Below, piece by piece: positions 22,469-30,454 of a stretch of 31,295 nucleotides of DNA. Each line of letters begins with the position of its first letter. Position 1 is the first letter of the stretch. This DNA comes from Bacteroidaceae bacterium (lineage in GTDB: Bacteria > Bacteroidota > Bacteroidia > Bacteroidales > Bacteroidaceae). The notes under the pieces were generated by a model. The model made no database searches. It saw nothing but the letters and a program-made list of their open reading frames with translations, and was not told the origin of the DNA. The stretch is taken from positions 1 to 31,295 of the forward strand of contig CAAGLF010000072.1 of NCBI GenBank assembly GCA_900770705.1. The letters run 5' to 3'. Made by a program: the position numbers and the translations under genes.

Positions 22469-23833
22469 ATGGGCAGACCAAAAAGAGATTATCCGGAAGG
22501 GAAATTCGTGCTTGACAAGAAAGGTAGGCACGAGGAGGATGCTTTGTATCCTATCGTTATCCAGTATGTATGGAATACGAAACCGATACGTAAAACAACC
22601 GGTATAAAATGCTACCTCAAAGACTGGGACCCGAAAGGCAATAGAGGGAGAGGCGAACTCAGGTCATCTTACGGGAAGAATTATGCTCGACAAAATTCTT
22701 TTCTCAACGACCGCATCCAGCATTATGATGATATGATCAAGGATTACTTCATCAAACATGGCGGTGGCATAACAATAGATGTTTTAGCTGAAATAATGTC
22801 GGATAAGCCGTTGACACGCGCAGACGAAGGAAAGGATTTTTACGAGTTCGCAAAGGAACGGCTTGATTCAGAATATAACCGAAAGAAAATCCAATATTCA
22901 CGGTATAAAAATGGAATTTCCTCCCTGAATATGTTTGAGGAATTTCTACTCTCAACCGGCAATGGCACTTATAAGAAAGGCTCGATATACCTTTCGGAGC
23001 TGACCGCAGACTTGCTGGACAAACTCATAACATGGCGTCGGGACATAAAGCACAATAGCGACGCTACAATCAATCATGCCCTTACTCCATTGTTAAAAGC
23101 CGCAGATGCCGCTGCTACTATGGGGCTGTTGTCAATGCAACAGAACGCTACTATTCAAGAAATGCGTATTTCTCTCAAAAAAACGGTCGATGACACTGGC
23201 GAAGTAGAGTTTGACGGTAAATATTTAACCAAGGAGCAACTGCGTCAACTCTTGTCCGAATATGAAAACACCAAGGAGGTTAGAAGAAGAGAATATATTG
23301 AACTATTTTTGTTTGCATTTCATGCGTGTGGCCTGCGTGTTGTAGATGTAATGACCCTCCAATGGGGACATATCAACTTTGAGAAACGAGAAATCAAGAA
23401 AGTTCTTGTAAAGACAAACAAACGTCATATAATTCCGCTCACGGATCCAGCCATTGAAATCCTGAAGAAATGGAAGAGCAAAGAGCGTAAGAATCGTTAT
23501 GTCTTTGACCTGCTGTCAGATGATATTAAATTATCAGACGAAGAGACCATATACAAGCGACGTAATTCTATCACGCAGTCTATCAACCAGTCCCTGATAG
23601 TAGTTGGAGAGCATATGCAGCTTCCGTTCACGTTAACCATGCACGTTGCTCGTCATACATTTGCCGTGTTAGCTCTGAATGATGGTATGAATATGTCAGT
23701 GATAAGCCGTCTTCTTGGGCACTCATCAACTGACATTACTGAAAAAGTCTATGCAAAATTTTTATCTTCCACGTTAACCGAGGAAGTTGAGAAGTTGCAC
23801 TATTCCTTCTTACCGTCAAACCTGAACAGCTAA
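22469..23833 (+). CDS. Tyrosine recombinase / integrase
   Basis: 454 residues. Integrates and excises the element by site-specific recombination. An N-terminal arm-binding region (MGRPKRDYPEGKFVLDKKG, TTGIKCYLKDWDPK) is followed by a SAM-like core-binding domain (about 125-225) and the catalytic domain (about 240-450). Catalytic residues: Arg290 in CGLRVVDV, Lys in VKTNKRHIIPL, His392-x-x-Arg395 in HVARHTFAV, His418 in LLGHSS and nucleophile Tyr428 in EKVYAKF. This is the full R-K-H-x-x-R-H-Y set. It is the only plus-strand gene of the element and lies at its left end, next to the AAACTTGTCT repeats that may be its binding sites. The downstream hairpin serves the opposite strand. Confidence 0.93.
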   Translation: MGRPKRDYPEGKFVLDKKGRHEEDALYPIVIQYVWNTKPIRKTTGIKCYLKDWDPKGNRGRGELRSSYGKNYARQNSFLNDRIQHYDDMIKDYFIKHGGGITIDVLAEIMSDKPLTRADEGKDFYEFAKERLDSEYNRKKIQYSRYKNGISSLNMFEEFLLSTGNGTYKKGSIYLSELTADLLDKLITWRRDIKHNSDATINHALTPLLKAADAAATMGLLSMQQNATIQEMRISLKKTVDDTGEVEFDGKYLTKEQLRQLLSEYENTKEVRRREYIELFLFAFHACGLRVVDVMTLQWGHINFEKREIKKVLVKTNKRHIIPLTDPAIEILKKWKSKERKNRYVFDLLSDDIKLSDEETIYKRRNSITQSINQSLIVVGEHMQLPFTLTMHVARHTFAVLALNDGMNMSVISRLLGHSSTDITEKVYAKFLSSTLTEEVEKLHYSFLPSNLNS

Positions 23834-23862
23834 AAAAGGCGAGACCAATAACGAGTCTCGCC
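23832..23862 (-). terminator. Terminator of the minus-strand element genes
   Basis: GGCGAGAC (23838-23845) and GTCTCGCC (23855-23862) form an 8-bp stem with a 9-base loop. On the minus strand the stem is followed by TTTTTTA. It starts at the integrase stop codon, so it separates the convergent integrase and DUF3853-like genes. A second small dyad, ACGATC-ATA-GATCGT (23873-23887), lies next to the DUF3853-like stop. Confidence 0.8.
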
Positions 23863-23890
23863 ACATTCTTTCACGATCATAGATCGTCTT

Positions 23891-24202
23891 CTAATGCCTG
23901 TTCCTGAAAGCTTCGTAATAGTTCGACTTTAAGAGTTGATCCACATCTTCCTGAGTGTAGAAAAACTTCTCCCCGATTTGAGTATAACCAAGATAACCAT
24001 CATTTCTATATTTGGCTAACAAACGATGATTTACGCCAAGATATGCCATGAGAGTCTTGTTATTGAAAAGATATTTGGGCTTCACAGATACTTCAGTTGA
24101 ATCTTCATATTCCTCAATAATCGCTCTTGCAAACTCTTTAAGCTGAGAGATAGTCAGAGTTATTACTGAACCTTCTTTGTAATCAGCTAATTCTGAATCC
24201 AA
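23891..24202 (-). CDS. Excisionase-like helix-turn-helix protein (DUF3853-like)
   Basis: 103 residues. The C-terminal half (about 45-95: LFNNKTLMAYLGVNHRLLAKYRNDGYLGYTQIGEKFFYTQEDVDQLLKS) is a MerR/excisionase-type winged helix as in DUF3853 and HTH_17 proteins. These often sit beside Bacteroidales integrases and help excision or regulate it. The frame opens after a TGA, and the only usual start before the conserved domain is TTG at 24202; no ATG or GTG exists until inside the domain. The start is therefore uncertain. It lies 54 bases after the HNH gene and converges on the integrase, with a terminator between. Confidence 0.7.
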   Translation of the reverse strand: MDSELADYKEGSVITLTISQLKEFARAIIEEYEDSTEVSVKPKYLFNNKTLMAYLGVNHRLLAKYRNDGYLGYTQIGEKFFYTQEDVDQLLKSNYYEAFRNRH

Positions 24203-24256
24203 GTTATCATATTGTGTTCAGTTTTTGATTGCTACTGTCAGGATTCTGCTGTGATT

Positions 24257-24979
24257 CTACGGTTTTTCCCGCTTAAGCTTTTCCTCTTCTGCTGCAAGGT
24301 CGATTGACCTGCGATGAACGAAATCCTTATACTCCTGGCAGCCTCGCTCCACCCACTTCAGATTGTCTGCACTGCAATTTTTGTAATCGCCATCAATGTG
24401 AAGGAGAGCCGGATTGAGTATTCCGTCTGTCTGATCAGGATATTTAAGCCAAGCTGCTGCCACGAGTTCATCAACTTGAAAGTGGTACTGATTGAACATT
24501 CCGTTAGCCACGTATGGGGTTGTAGAGTATGTTGTATCAGTATAAGTATCAGAATCATAAGAATAGCAACTGATAGTTTCCTGTTTCCCATCCAGCTGAA
24601 CTTCACCACTTTTTGAAACTCTGAATCCCGCGTCGCTATACCCCCAATCGGTGATTCCGTTCATTTTATTATAAACGTAAGCATTCACCCATTGAAGGTT
24701 TGACGCTTCACAGTTCGACTTATTGCCGTCTCTGTGAATGACAAATTCGTCGTTCATAGGATTATGACAGAAACACTTAGCCACTATATAATCGACACGG
24801 AGTCGTTTGCTGTCAGCAATCACGTATTGATTGCCTTCCTCATCTTTCCTCACCTTTGAATAGTTGATTCTTTCTGGGTAGGAGGATTTTGATGCATAGC
24901 GTCTTCTTATGACGCCCTTTCTGTTGGCTTCAATCCCAGAGACTGAGCCATACCATTTTCTGAAATCTTTGTCTTTCAT
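24257..24979 (-). CDS. Protein with two HNH_3-type endonuclease modules
   Basis: 240 residues. Two similar modules are visible. The first (about 10-99) has a W/G-rich start (RKWYGSVSGIEANRKGVIRR) and then VDYIVAKCFCHNPMNDEFVI, HRDGNKSNCEASNLQWV (His82). The second (about 111-211) has WGYSDAGFRVSKSGEV and then VDELVAAAWLKYP, HIDGDYKNCSADNLKWVE (His194). Each fits the HNH_3 pattern H-x-D-G-x-x-x-N-x-x-x-x-N-L-x-W, with a preceding NUMOD4-like strand pair. Probable DNA nicking or cutting; target unknown. A charged helical tail ends the protein. It overlaps the upstream primase-like gene by 4 bases (ATGA), so the two are coupled. It could be a homing enzyme or a working part of element replication. 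Confidence 0.75.
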   Translation of the reverse strand: MKDKDFRKWYGSVSGIEANRKGVIRRRYASKSSYPERINYSKVRKDEEGNQYVIADSKRLRVDYIVAKCFCHNPMNDEFVIHRDGNKSNCEASNLQWVNAYVYNKMNGITDWGYSDAGFRVSKSGEVQLDGKQETISCYSYDSDTYTDTTYSTTPYVANGMFNQYHFQVDELVAAAWLKYPDQTDGILNPALLHIDGDYKNCSADNLKWVERGCQEYKDFVHRRSIDLAAEEEKLKREKP

Positions 24980-25887
24980 AACTTTCTTCTCTTTGAACCG
25001 AATATTGCTTTCTCATAAGCATTGTCTATTTGTTTCTTAATATCTGCCGGATCATTAGCCTCTGCCAGGAACTGCTCAAAATAGAGCAAAGTATCTTCTT
25101 TGGCAATTCCCCATTCAGCAAGTTCTTTTGCTCGATGGAATGAACTGTCGTGGCGATGCCCGTCAATCATTGGATAGAACTTATCCCAGCCACCCTCAAG
25201 GAATGTTATCACTTTCTCGGTTTCATAGTTATCACACACGAAGTGCGTCGTAGCAGGTGTGTTATTGTTAGCCGGGGGATAGTCAACTTTCTCACTCCAG
25301 ATTAGACTGTCTGGATTTACATATATTTCCGGATCATGACTAATGTAGCACAGCCGGTTTATGTTTTTGCTTGATTCATCCCAGTACAGGAACAGTTCCG
25401 GATGATTTTTCTTGTAATAATCTTTCAGACCTTGGAAATATTGATGATGAGAATCGTTGTCAATATCTTGGTCTAATTTTACGAGTACTTTCAAGCCAAA
25501 GCCGCTGATAGATACAAACGACACATAAGTGTAAGGATCTTGTTTAACGATATTACTCAGGCGGTTGACTTCATCAATCGAACAAGGGAAATCGTCAAAG
25601 TCAAGAATCATGAGATTTGTTGTCGAAGTCATTGATGCCATATCTTGTCCCGTGAATATGCCACAGGGCATAATCACAGGAAGTAGTGCTTTGGCTTGGC
25701 TGTAGGCTTTTTTACCACAGGATTGGAGTAATGATCGGCATTTCTGCACTTGACTACCCCATACACCATCCCTGATAGCAGAGATTACATTGTCTAAATC
25801 AGTCTTGTATGGTGTCGGTATATCCTTGGCTCCCTGAACTATGTCAGATTCACCAAACCGACGATGATTAAAATAGGTTATTTTCAT
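24976..25887 (-). CDS. BT4734/BF3469-family (VirE N-terminal-like) primase-type protein
   Basis: 303 residues. The N-terminal region (about 30-200) matches the BT4734-like domain frequent on Bacteroidetes elements. LMILDFDDF (Asp96, Asp98) and SISGFGLKVLVKL (about 126-138) correspond to the metal-binding and substrate motifs of archaeo-eukaryotic-type primase folds. The C-terminal part (GHRHDSSFHRAKELAEWGIAKED..FEQF, about 240-290) resembles the helical domain often found after such primases. A role in starting DNA synthesis for the element is likely from family and context. It lies downstream of the helicase gene on the same strand, separated by a 171-bp inverted repeat, and overlaps the HNH gene by 4 bases. 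Confidence 0.8.
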   Translation of the reverse strand: MKITYFNHRRFGESDIVQGAKDIPTPYKTDLDNVISAIRDGVWGSQVQKCRSLLQSCGKKAYSQAKALLPVIMPCGIFTGQDMASMTSTTNLMILDFDDFPCSIDEVNRLSNIVKQDPYTYVSFVSISGFGLKVLVKLDQDIDNDSHHQYFQGLKDYYKKNHPELFLYWDESSKNINRLCYISHDPEIYVNPDSLIWSEKVDYPPANNNTPATTHFVCDNYETEKVITFLEGGWDKFYPMIDGHRHDSSFHRAKELAEWGIAKEDTLLYFEQFLAEANDPADIKKQIDNAYEKAIFGSKRRKL

Positions 25888-25902
25888 GATTATATTTTAT
25901 GT

Positions 25903-26073
25903 ATTCCCTTTCCCCAAGAGAGACGAGAGGGTCGTCGGGAAATATGTCGGAAAAGCGGCGGAACGCAATTATATTTTCCCGATTTCTCATTTGTAATATC
26001 CTTAAAATCAAGAGTATTATAAATTGGTATATTCCGACAAATTCCCGCTCTTACTCTCTTTGGGGGAAGGAAT
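25903..26073. repeat. Large imperfect inverted repeat with AT-rich centre (candidate origin or structured RNA)
   Basis: The left arm 25903-25952 (ATTCCCTTTCCCCAAGAGAG.. to ..ATGTCGGAA) is complementary, with small gaps, to the right arm 26032-26073 (TTCCGACAAATTCCCG.. to ..CTCTCTTTGGGGGAAGGAAT). The 79-base centre is mostly A/T. It fills the gap between the helicase stop (26077) and primase-like start (25887). No gene is supportable here; a short minus-strand frame over it has no family match. Confidence 0.65.
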
Positions 26074-26076
26074 GGG

Positions 26077-27651
26077 TTAAAATGGGTTGCCAATGTTGGA
26101 GCTTTGATCAAGATGAACCATTGTCGCTTTCTTGTTCGTGCCCGTCTCAATCTGATAATGAAGACCTTCTAACTTTACCTTGAAATTAGCCATGTTCTCA
26201 AAAGTCTTTATACTATTGGCCGAGCAATAATTCTTATAGTCATCATAAAGATCGCGTACCTTAACCTTAATGCTTGTGCCGGGTTTGTAAGATTTTGAAT
26301 CCATAAAAGCCTTAACATTATCAGATGCATCCTGAAATGCTTGCATAGAACTATTCAATGTGGCAGAATCCGAGAACTTGAAACCATTCTTGATGAATCT
26401 CACAAGTCCCTCAATCATCCAATTTAGAATACCGGGAGCCTCTTGGCATAATTTATTTACCAAGTTAGGATCACGTTTATCCACGGGTATCGTCTTATTG
26501 AACTCAACAAGAAGCAATCGTCTTAAGAATCCAGACGAAGTATCGTTGCTATCTGGCATAAAGTTGCTGTTGAATGCAAGTCGAGCATACTCTGTAAGGA
26601 TTATGGGATCATGATACAATCGTCTGGCTTCAACAGGTTCACCACTCGCCAGTTGCTTGAATATGCCGTTATTCCAGATCTTTCCGGAAAAGTCTGTAGA
26701 ATAGTTGAGTAGCTTGTGATTGATGTTATAGCGAGTAGTGCTTTTCTCATCACAAATAGAGTTTATGCTATACGATGACACGTTTTCAATGCCGAGAACA
26801 AATCGGACAACTCCCGCCAACACGCTCTTGCCATTGGCACCGGCTCCGACATTGCACAAGACCTTTTCATGCTTCAGATTTCTCATGAAACAAGTGCCGA
26901 AGAATTCCTGCACCACACGTTGTATATCAGTAGGAAGCACCTCATCCAAGAACTTTTGGAATAATGGAGAGTCCTTACCGGAATCATATTCATATGGCAG
27001 AACATAATAAAAATAGTCTTCTTTGCTATGATTACGTTGAGTTATGTTCCCATTTCGATCAATCTCTACGGTGCAGTTGGCTGTATTGATTAACGCTATA
27101 TCACTTTTCTTAACAATCACCGGCGTATAGAGCGAGAAAAACAGTTGCCTCGTATAGCGGTCAATCGTGCTAACACTTTCGGATTTGGATTTTGGAAGCC
27201 CCGACTTTTTTAGATAGCTGCTGAGGAAGTGTTGAGCCTCCTTGAACGGCAGCAGCCGCCAAACCGAACCATCATAAATATAGGCCTCGTCTCCAATTGT
27301 TGCGATGCTATAATGCAACTTGTCGAAGTCTTCTTTCATGATTTCGGCCGTATACATAGCAATTGTTTCGTCATCCGGTTTGACTATAGTGGCACGGAGA
27401 GACTCCTTAAGGGTTTCAGGGAATTTATCATCTTCCAAATGACGATAAATCTCAGCATTGTGTCTTTTAACGAAATCGAAAGGAGTCCTGATTTTCAGAA
27501 CCTCTTTAAGAATCACGCTCAATTCTTTTTGCTCAGTCGATTCCTTTACCGCAGCATCTACTTTTAGCGATGTATCGGCAACAGTCTTAAAGGCATCATC
27601 CACATTGGCTTGTGGAATCTGGTACTGCATTGGGAGGATATTATCCGTCAT
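26077..27651 (-). CDS. Phage/plasmid-type SF3 helicase (D5/P4-like)
   Basis: 524 residues. The C-terminal half is a superfamily-3 helicase as in D5_N/P4-primase-type replication proteins. The Walker A motif GAGANGKS is at 269-276, a Walker B-region is at KLLNYSTDFSG, sensor 1 is RLAFNSNFMP, and the arginine-finger segment is GFLRRLLLVEFNK. The N-terminal half (about 85-240) includes the D5-type region EAYIYDGSVWRLLPFKEAQ and DIALINTANCTVEIDRNGNI. A C-terminal winged-helix-like end (KVRDLYDDYKNYCSANSIKTFENMANFKVKLEGLHYQIE) is usual. It unwinds the element's origin. No primase active site is visible in it, so the downstream BT4734-type protein probably supplies priming. The start codon sits 16 bases after a UUCG/CGAA-capped hairpin. 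Confidence 0.88.
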   Translation of the reverse strand: MTDNILPMQYQIPQANVDDAFKTVADTSLKVDAAVKESTEQKELSVILKEVLKIRTPFDFVKRHNAEIYRHLEDDKFPETLKESLRATIVKPDDETIAMYTAEIMKEDFDKLHYSIATIGDEAYIYDGSVWRLLPFKEAQHFLSSYLKKSGLPKSKSESVSTIDRYTRQLFFSLYTPVIVKKSDIALINTANCTVEIDRNGNITQRNHSKEDYFYYVLPYEYDSGKDSPLFQKFLDEVLPTDIQRVVQEFFGTCFMRNLKHEKVLCNVGAGANGKSVLAGVVRFVLGIENVSSYSINSICDEKSTTRYNINHKLLNYSTDFSGKIWNNGIFKQLASGEPVEARRLYHDPIILTEYARLAFNSNFMPDSNDTSSGFLRRLLLVEFNKTIPVDKRDPNLVNKLCQEAPGILNWMIEGLVRFIKNGFKFSDSATLNSSMQAFQDASDNVKAFMDSKSYKPGTSIKVKVRDLYDDYKNYCSANSIKTFENMANFKVKLEGLHYQIETGTNKKATMVHLDQSSNIGNPF

Positions 27652-27660
27652 GTCTGAGAA

Positions 27661-27688
27661 AAATGGGAGAGTCGCTTCGGCGACTCTC
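27661..27688 (-). terminator. Hairpin terminator/attenuator between ParB-like and helicase genes
   Basis: GAGAGTCGC (27667-27675) and GCGACTCTC (27680-27688) form a perfect 9-bp stem with loop CGAA on the minus strand. CCATTTTTCT follows. The ParB-like stop lies 7 bases before it and the helicase ATG 10 bases after the T-run, so transcripts must read through to express the helicase. Confidence 0.75.
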
Positions 27689-27695
27689 GTTAAAC

Positions 27696-28841
27696 TTATG
27701 CATTGTATACGTCCTCCAACATCTGCTTAAAGACATCCTTGCTTATTACGGCTTTCAACTTATCCTCGCTCAGTTTCGGCAGTTTCTTGATCGTATCAAG
27801 AGCATCGGCGAAGGTCAAGTCCTGTTGTGTTTTGAAGGCCATAAACCCTTCAATGAAGTAGCGTTTGGTCAGATACTTTACGGGGATACCGGCTTCTTTG
27901 CAAGAAGATATGAATGCATTGCCGTTCTCGATATTGTATTCTATATCATCTTTGGGTTCCTTTCCACTTAGGAGGAGATCGATCTGTCTGGTGGAAAGCG
28001 GCTTGGATTGTGTCATAATCTGTGAGCTTGTGGAACGATTGAAGCCCTCACGAACAAGGCTGCTGATAGCTTCGCACAGTGAGCGATATTTATCTGTCGC
28101 TGTCAGAGCCAACACCTCTGCTTTCTGATTATTCGACCATGAGCCTGAAGGGTTGATAGACACAAGAAACTTGGCAACATCTTTTACGTCATCTTTTACG
28201 ACCACTCCGGGAATGGAACCCGTGTAGCTGTTGAGCAACTTGCAGAGAATGATAGCTCGGCCTCGATGCTGTCCATCAAGATAGACAACGTAATCGTCTA
28301 ACGCAGCCTCAGGGATTTCGTTCCCAAATGCATCGACTATAATAACAGAAGGATTGTTCCGATGAAATGCCTTTGCATTCGCAACTATAATCGGATATTC
28401 CGATTCATATTCTCCATGCTTGATAATCGTGATGAACTCATCGACACGTTTCCAGTTGATCATTCGGTTGTTGCGAATGTATGCCGCTTTTTTCTTGACA
28501 ACAGAGCCGTCGCGCAGTTGGTAATCGAAAGGCTCACCTACTCTAGACCGGGCTGCATCCATCCGTTTCTGGATGGAAACTTCTTCCTTGCTCTTGATTT
28601 TGCGCTTAAGAGCGTCGATTTCTTTCTTCCTGTCCTTCGAGACTTTAGAACTCTTATCGGTTTCTCGCTCCTGAATGAGTTCGAGCGACGCGAGGCGTTC
28701 TTTGTCAGCGGCCAGTTCAGCCTGTTCCGTACCTATGTCTACCGGGGACTGTACCCCGGTTCTCCCGAAAGCGGTATTCGCTTCCTCTTGCCCCGGATGC
28801 TTAATATCGGGGGATTCTGCTGTTTTTGGTTTATCTGTCAT
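27696..28841 (-). CDS. ParB-like / DGQHR-motif protein
   Basis: 381 residues. Residues about 40-95 are strongly charged and probably coiled coil (EQAELAADKERLASLELIQERE..KDRKKEIDALKRKIKSKEE). A ParB/Srx-like domain follows (about 105-235), with VVYLDGQHRGRAIILCKLL (DGQHRG at 189-194). This motif marks ParB-N and DGQHR families, where the fold binds CTP or DNA. The C-terminal third (about 240-381) is helical (LTATDKYRSLCEAISSLVREGFNRSTSSQIMTQSKPLSTRQIDLLLSG), with a possible helix-turn-helix. A partition, origin-binding or regulatory role is likely. An array of CAAATAAC repeats lies 60-95 bases upstream and could be its binding site. A -7-like TAATTTTG (complement of 28868-28875) lies before the start. 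Confidence 0.65.
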   Translation of the reverse strand: MTDKPKTAESPDIKHPGQEEANTAFGRTGVQSPVDIGTEQAELAADKERLASLELIQERETDKSSKVSKDRKKEIDALKRKIKSKEEVSIQKRMDAARSRVGEPFDYQLRDGSVVKKKAAYIRNNRMINWKRVDEFITIIKHGEYESEYPIIVANAKAFHRNNPSVIIVDAFGNEIPEAALDDYVVYLDGQHRGRAIILCKLLNSYTGSIPGVVVKDDVKDVAKFLVSINPSGSWSNNQKAEVLALTATDKYRSLCEAISSLVREGFNRSTSSQIMTQSKPLSTRQIDLLLSGKEPKDDIEYNIENGNAFISSCKEAGIPVKYLTKRYFIEGFMAFKTQQDLTFADALDTIKKLPKLSEDKLKAVISKDVFKQMLEDVYNA

Positions 28842-28867
28842 AATCTTTGTGGATTAAAATTACGCCA

Positions 28868-28875
28868 CAAAATTA
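28868..28875 (-). promoter_or_regulatory. -7-like box before the ParB-like gene
   Basis: TAATTTTG on the minus strand, 26 bases before the ATG. The first TTTG upstream is 24 bases away, longer than the usual 19-20, so this is a partial match. Confidence 0.4.
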
Positions 28876-28899
28876 CTTCAACGAATCTTCGTGGGGATT

Positions 28900-28934
28900 C
28901 AAATAACCAAATAACACAAATAACAGCAAATCAC
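28900..28934. repeat. Iteron-like CAAATAAC array
   Basis: CAAATAAC at 28900-28907, 28908-28915 and 28917-28924, and CAAATCAC at 28927-28934: four tandem units at 8-10-base steps, close to one helical turn each. Located in the gap upstream of the ParB-like gene. Candidate binding site for an element-encoded replication, partition or regulatory protein. Confidence 0.6.
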
Positions 28935-28957
28935 CCTTAACCAGTACGTCATGGCAA

Positions 28958-28988
28958 TAAAAATAGCCACCCAATTACGGGTAGCTAT
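28958..28988 (-). terminator. Terminator of the XRE / 470-residue gene unit
   Basis: On the minus strand ATAGCTACCC (complement of 28979-28988) pairs with GGGTGGCTAT (complement of 28963-28972) through one G-U, loop GTAATT, followed by TTTTATT. It lies 32 bases past the stop of the 470-residue gene. Confidence 0.8.
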
Positions 28989-29019
28989 TCAGATATACCG
29001 ATTTTATCGCTTCTAGCTA

Positions 29020-30432
29020 TTACCTTCCAAATAAATGCTTTAGCAGCTCCTTTACATTTTCATCCTGTACTCTATCAGCGTATGCTGACTCGTTTCCAAT
29101 TAGTTCAGGCTTGTAATCCGGCACATCAAAAAATAATTTTATCGGTTCATACTTCCCCTTGCTTTTACCATAGATGGATTTTATCAATAGGAACAATGCG
29201 TTAATATCCTTATGCCATTCGATTTTTTTAACGCAACTCGGTCTGGCAAAACCGGATAGTCGATAGTATAATAATCTCTTGGTATCAAGATTGTCATCAA
29301 TATATCCCCATGAGGCCAAAGCATATATGCACTGCTGAAGTCGATGCATATCCGGATTCTTCAAGATAAATTGAAATATCTCAGACTGAATACAATTGTT
29401 TTTATCCTTTTCAATTGATTCGTTTATAAAAGGCTCAAATGCGTCAAGAACCTGCCATATTTCAGGCTTCTTATTCCTAAGACTGTTAAACTTCAAATTC
29501 TCCTGATTGTAGGCATCGATTTTAGTTTGCATCATACGGCACTTCCGTCGGATTATAGAGCCGTAGTTCTTAAACTGATTTCGGTTCAAAATCTGATTGA
29601 TAACATTCCATTCCACATTTGTAAATTGACGTTGGTCATACGCCATATAAAAGCCGAGTACATAACAATATGTAATATACCGGCAAACCTTTCTGAATGT
29701 GATTGGGCTTAGACGTTTCCTGATTTTTATAAATTTTGCAATGGTCTCTTCAAAATGATCGCTCTCAAAATTGCCATTCTTTAATATGGACACCATTGGT
29801 TCAATCAGAATGTCAATATCTTCATCTGCCGGGATATTGGCTAAATCGTGAAACATCTGCTCGTGCTGGCTGAATACAAACCTAACGGCTGTATCAAAAC
29901 TATCCTGATCAGATTCAATCTCATCAAGCGATTTCTGTGAAAAGTTTATTCCATAGTTTAGACCATATAGTCCCATCAGAATATTTCTGTTCACACGGCT
30001 CTTGGCAAATACGGAAAGAAACATCTGTGGTTTATTAGACTCCAAGGCCAGATTAAGAAGACCTCGGTTTTCATCGTTTGGTGTTAACCTGTTAATAATA
30101 CTCCTCCTATTAGTCTCACTTAGTCTTATAAGAAATTTATAAAGATCCAATGAACTTATTGGCTCACAATTGAAAATCTGATTAAAGTTAAACAATTCAA
30201 CTCCTCGGTACTTTGTTATCAGACCTACGGCAGCTTGAAATGGGAACAGCATATCAGTTAAAATCGTAGCACTATCCAAGATGTCGAGACAGCATTCGAC
30301 CTGCTCTTTAGACAGCGTGTTTTGATCGACAATTGACTCACGCAAGGCTTTAATCTTAGCCGAATCTTCCTTGAAAGCACTCGGGCATTCGCCAAGTGAT
30401 GCAATGTATTTAAAATTCTCAGAAGCATTCAT
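29020..30432 (-). CDS. Unknown 470-residue element protein
   Basis: I do not recognise this protein. From ATG 30432 (MNASENFKYIASLGECPSAF) it has 470 residues, mostly predicted helical, with no signal peptide or membrane segment and no obvious nuclease, kinase or ATPase motif. A longer frame to 30603 would overlap the XRE gene, so the internal ATG, 22 bases after the XRE stop, is preferred. The C-terminal part (QQCIYALASWGYIDDN..RLLYYRLSGF..KIEWHKDINALFLLIKSIYG) loosely recalls the layout of RteC/DUF6043-type Bacteroidales element proteins, a helix pair followed by an I-x-W-x-x-x-x-x-L-x-x-L-I segment. That is a weak pattern impression only. The XRE-plus-large-protein pair could be an element control module or a defence/toxin pair. 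Confidence 0.6.
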   Translation of the reverse strand: MNASENFKYIASLGECPSAFKEDSAKIKALRESIVDQNTLSKEQVECCLDILDSATILTDMLFPFQAAVGLITKYRGVELFNFNQIFNCEPISSLDLYKFLIRLSETNRRSIINRLTPNDENRGLLNLALESNKPQMFLSVFAKSRVNRNILMGLYGLNYGINFSQKSLDEIESDQDSFDTAVRFVFSQHEQMFHDLANIPADEDIDILIEPMVSILKNGNFESDHFEETIAKFIKIRKRLSPITFRKVCRYITYCYVLGFYMAYDQRQFTNVEWNVINQILNRNQFKNYGSIIRRKCRMMQTKIDAYNQENLKFNSLRNKKPEIWQVLDAFEPFINESIEKDKNNCIQSEIFQFILKNPDMHRLQQCIYALASWGYIDDNLDTKRLLYYRLSGFARPSCVKKIEWHKDINALFLLIKSIYGKSKGKYEPIKLFFDVPDYKPELIGNESAYADRVQDENVKELLKHLFGR

Positions 30433-30454
30433 GACAATCGGTGATAAGTGATGA

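Noticed and set aside
25890..26150. An 86-codon minus-strand frame over the large inverted repeat
   Set aside because: It overlaps the helicase C-terminus, has a basic low-complexity start and matches nothing I know; the inverted repeat explains the region better.
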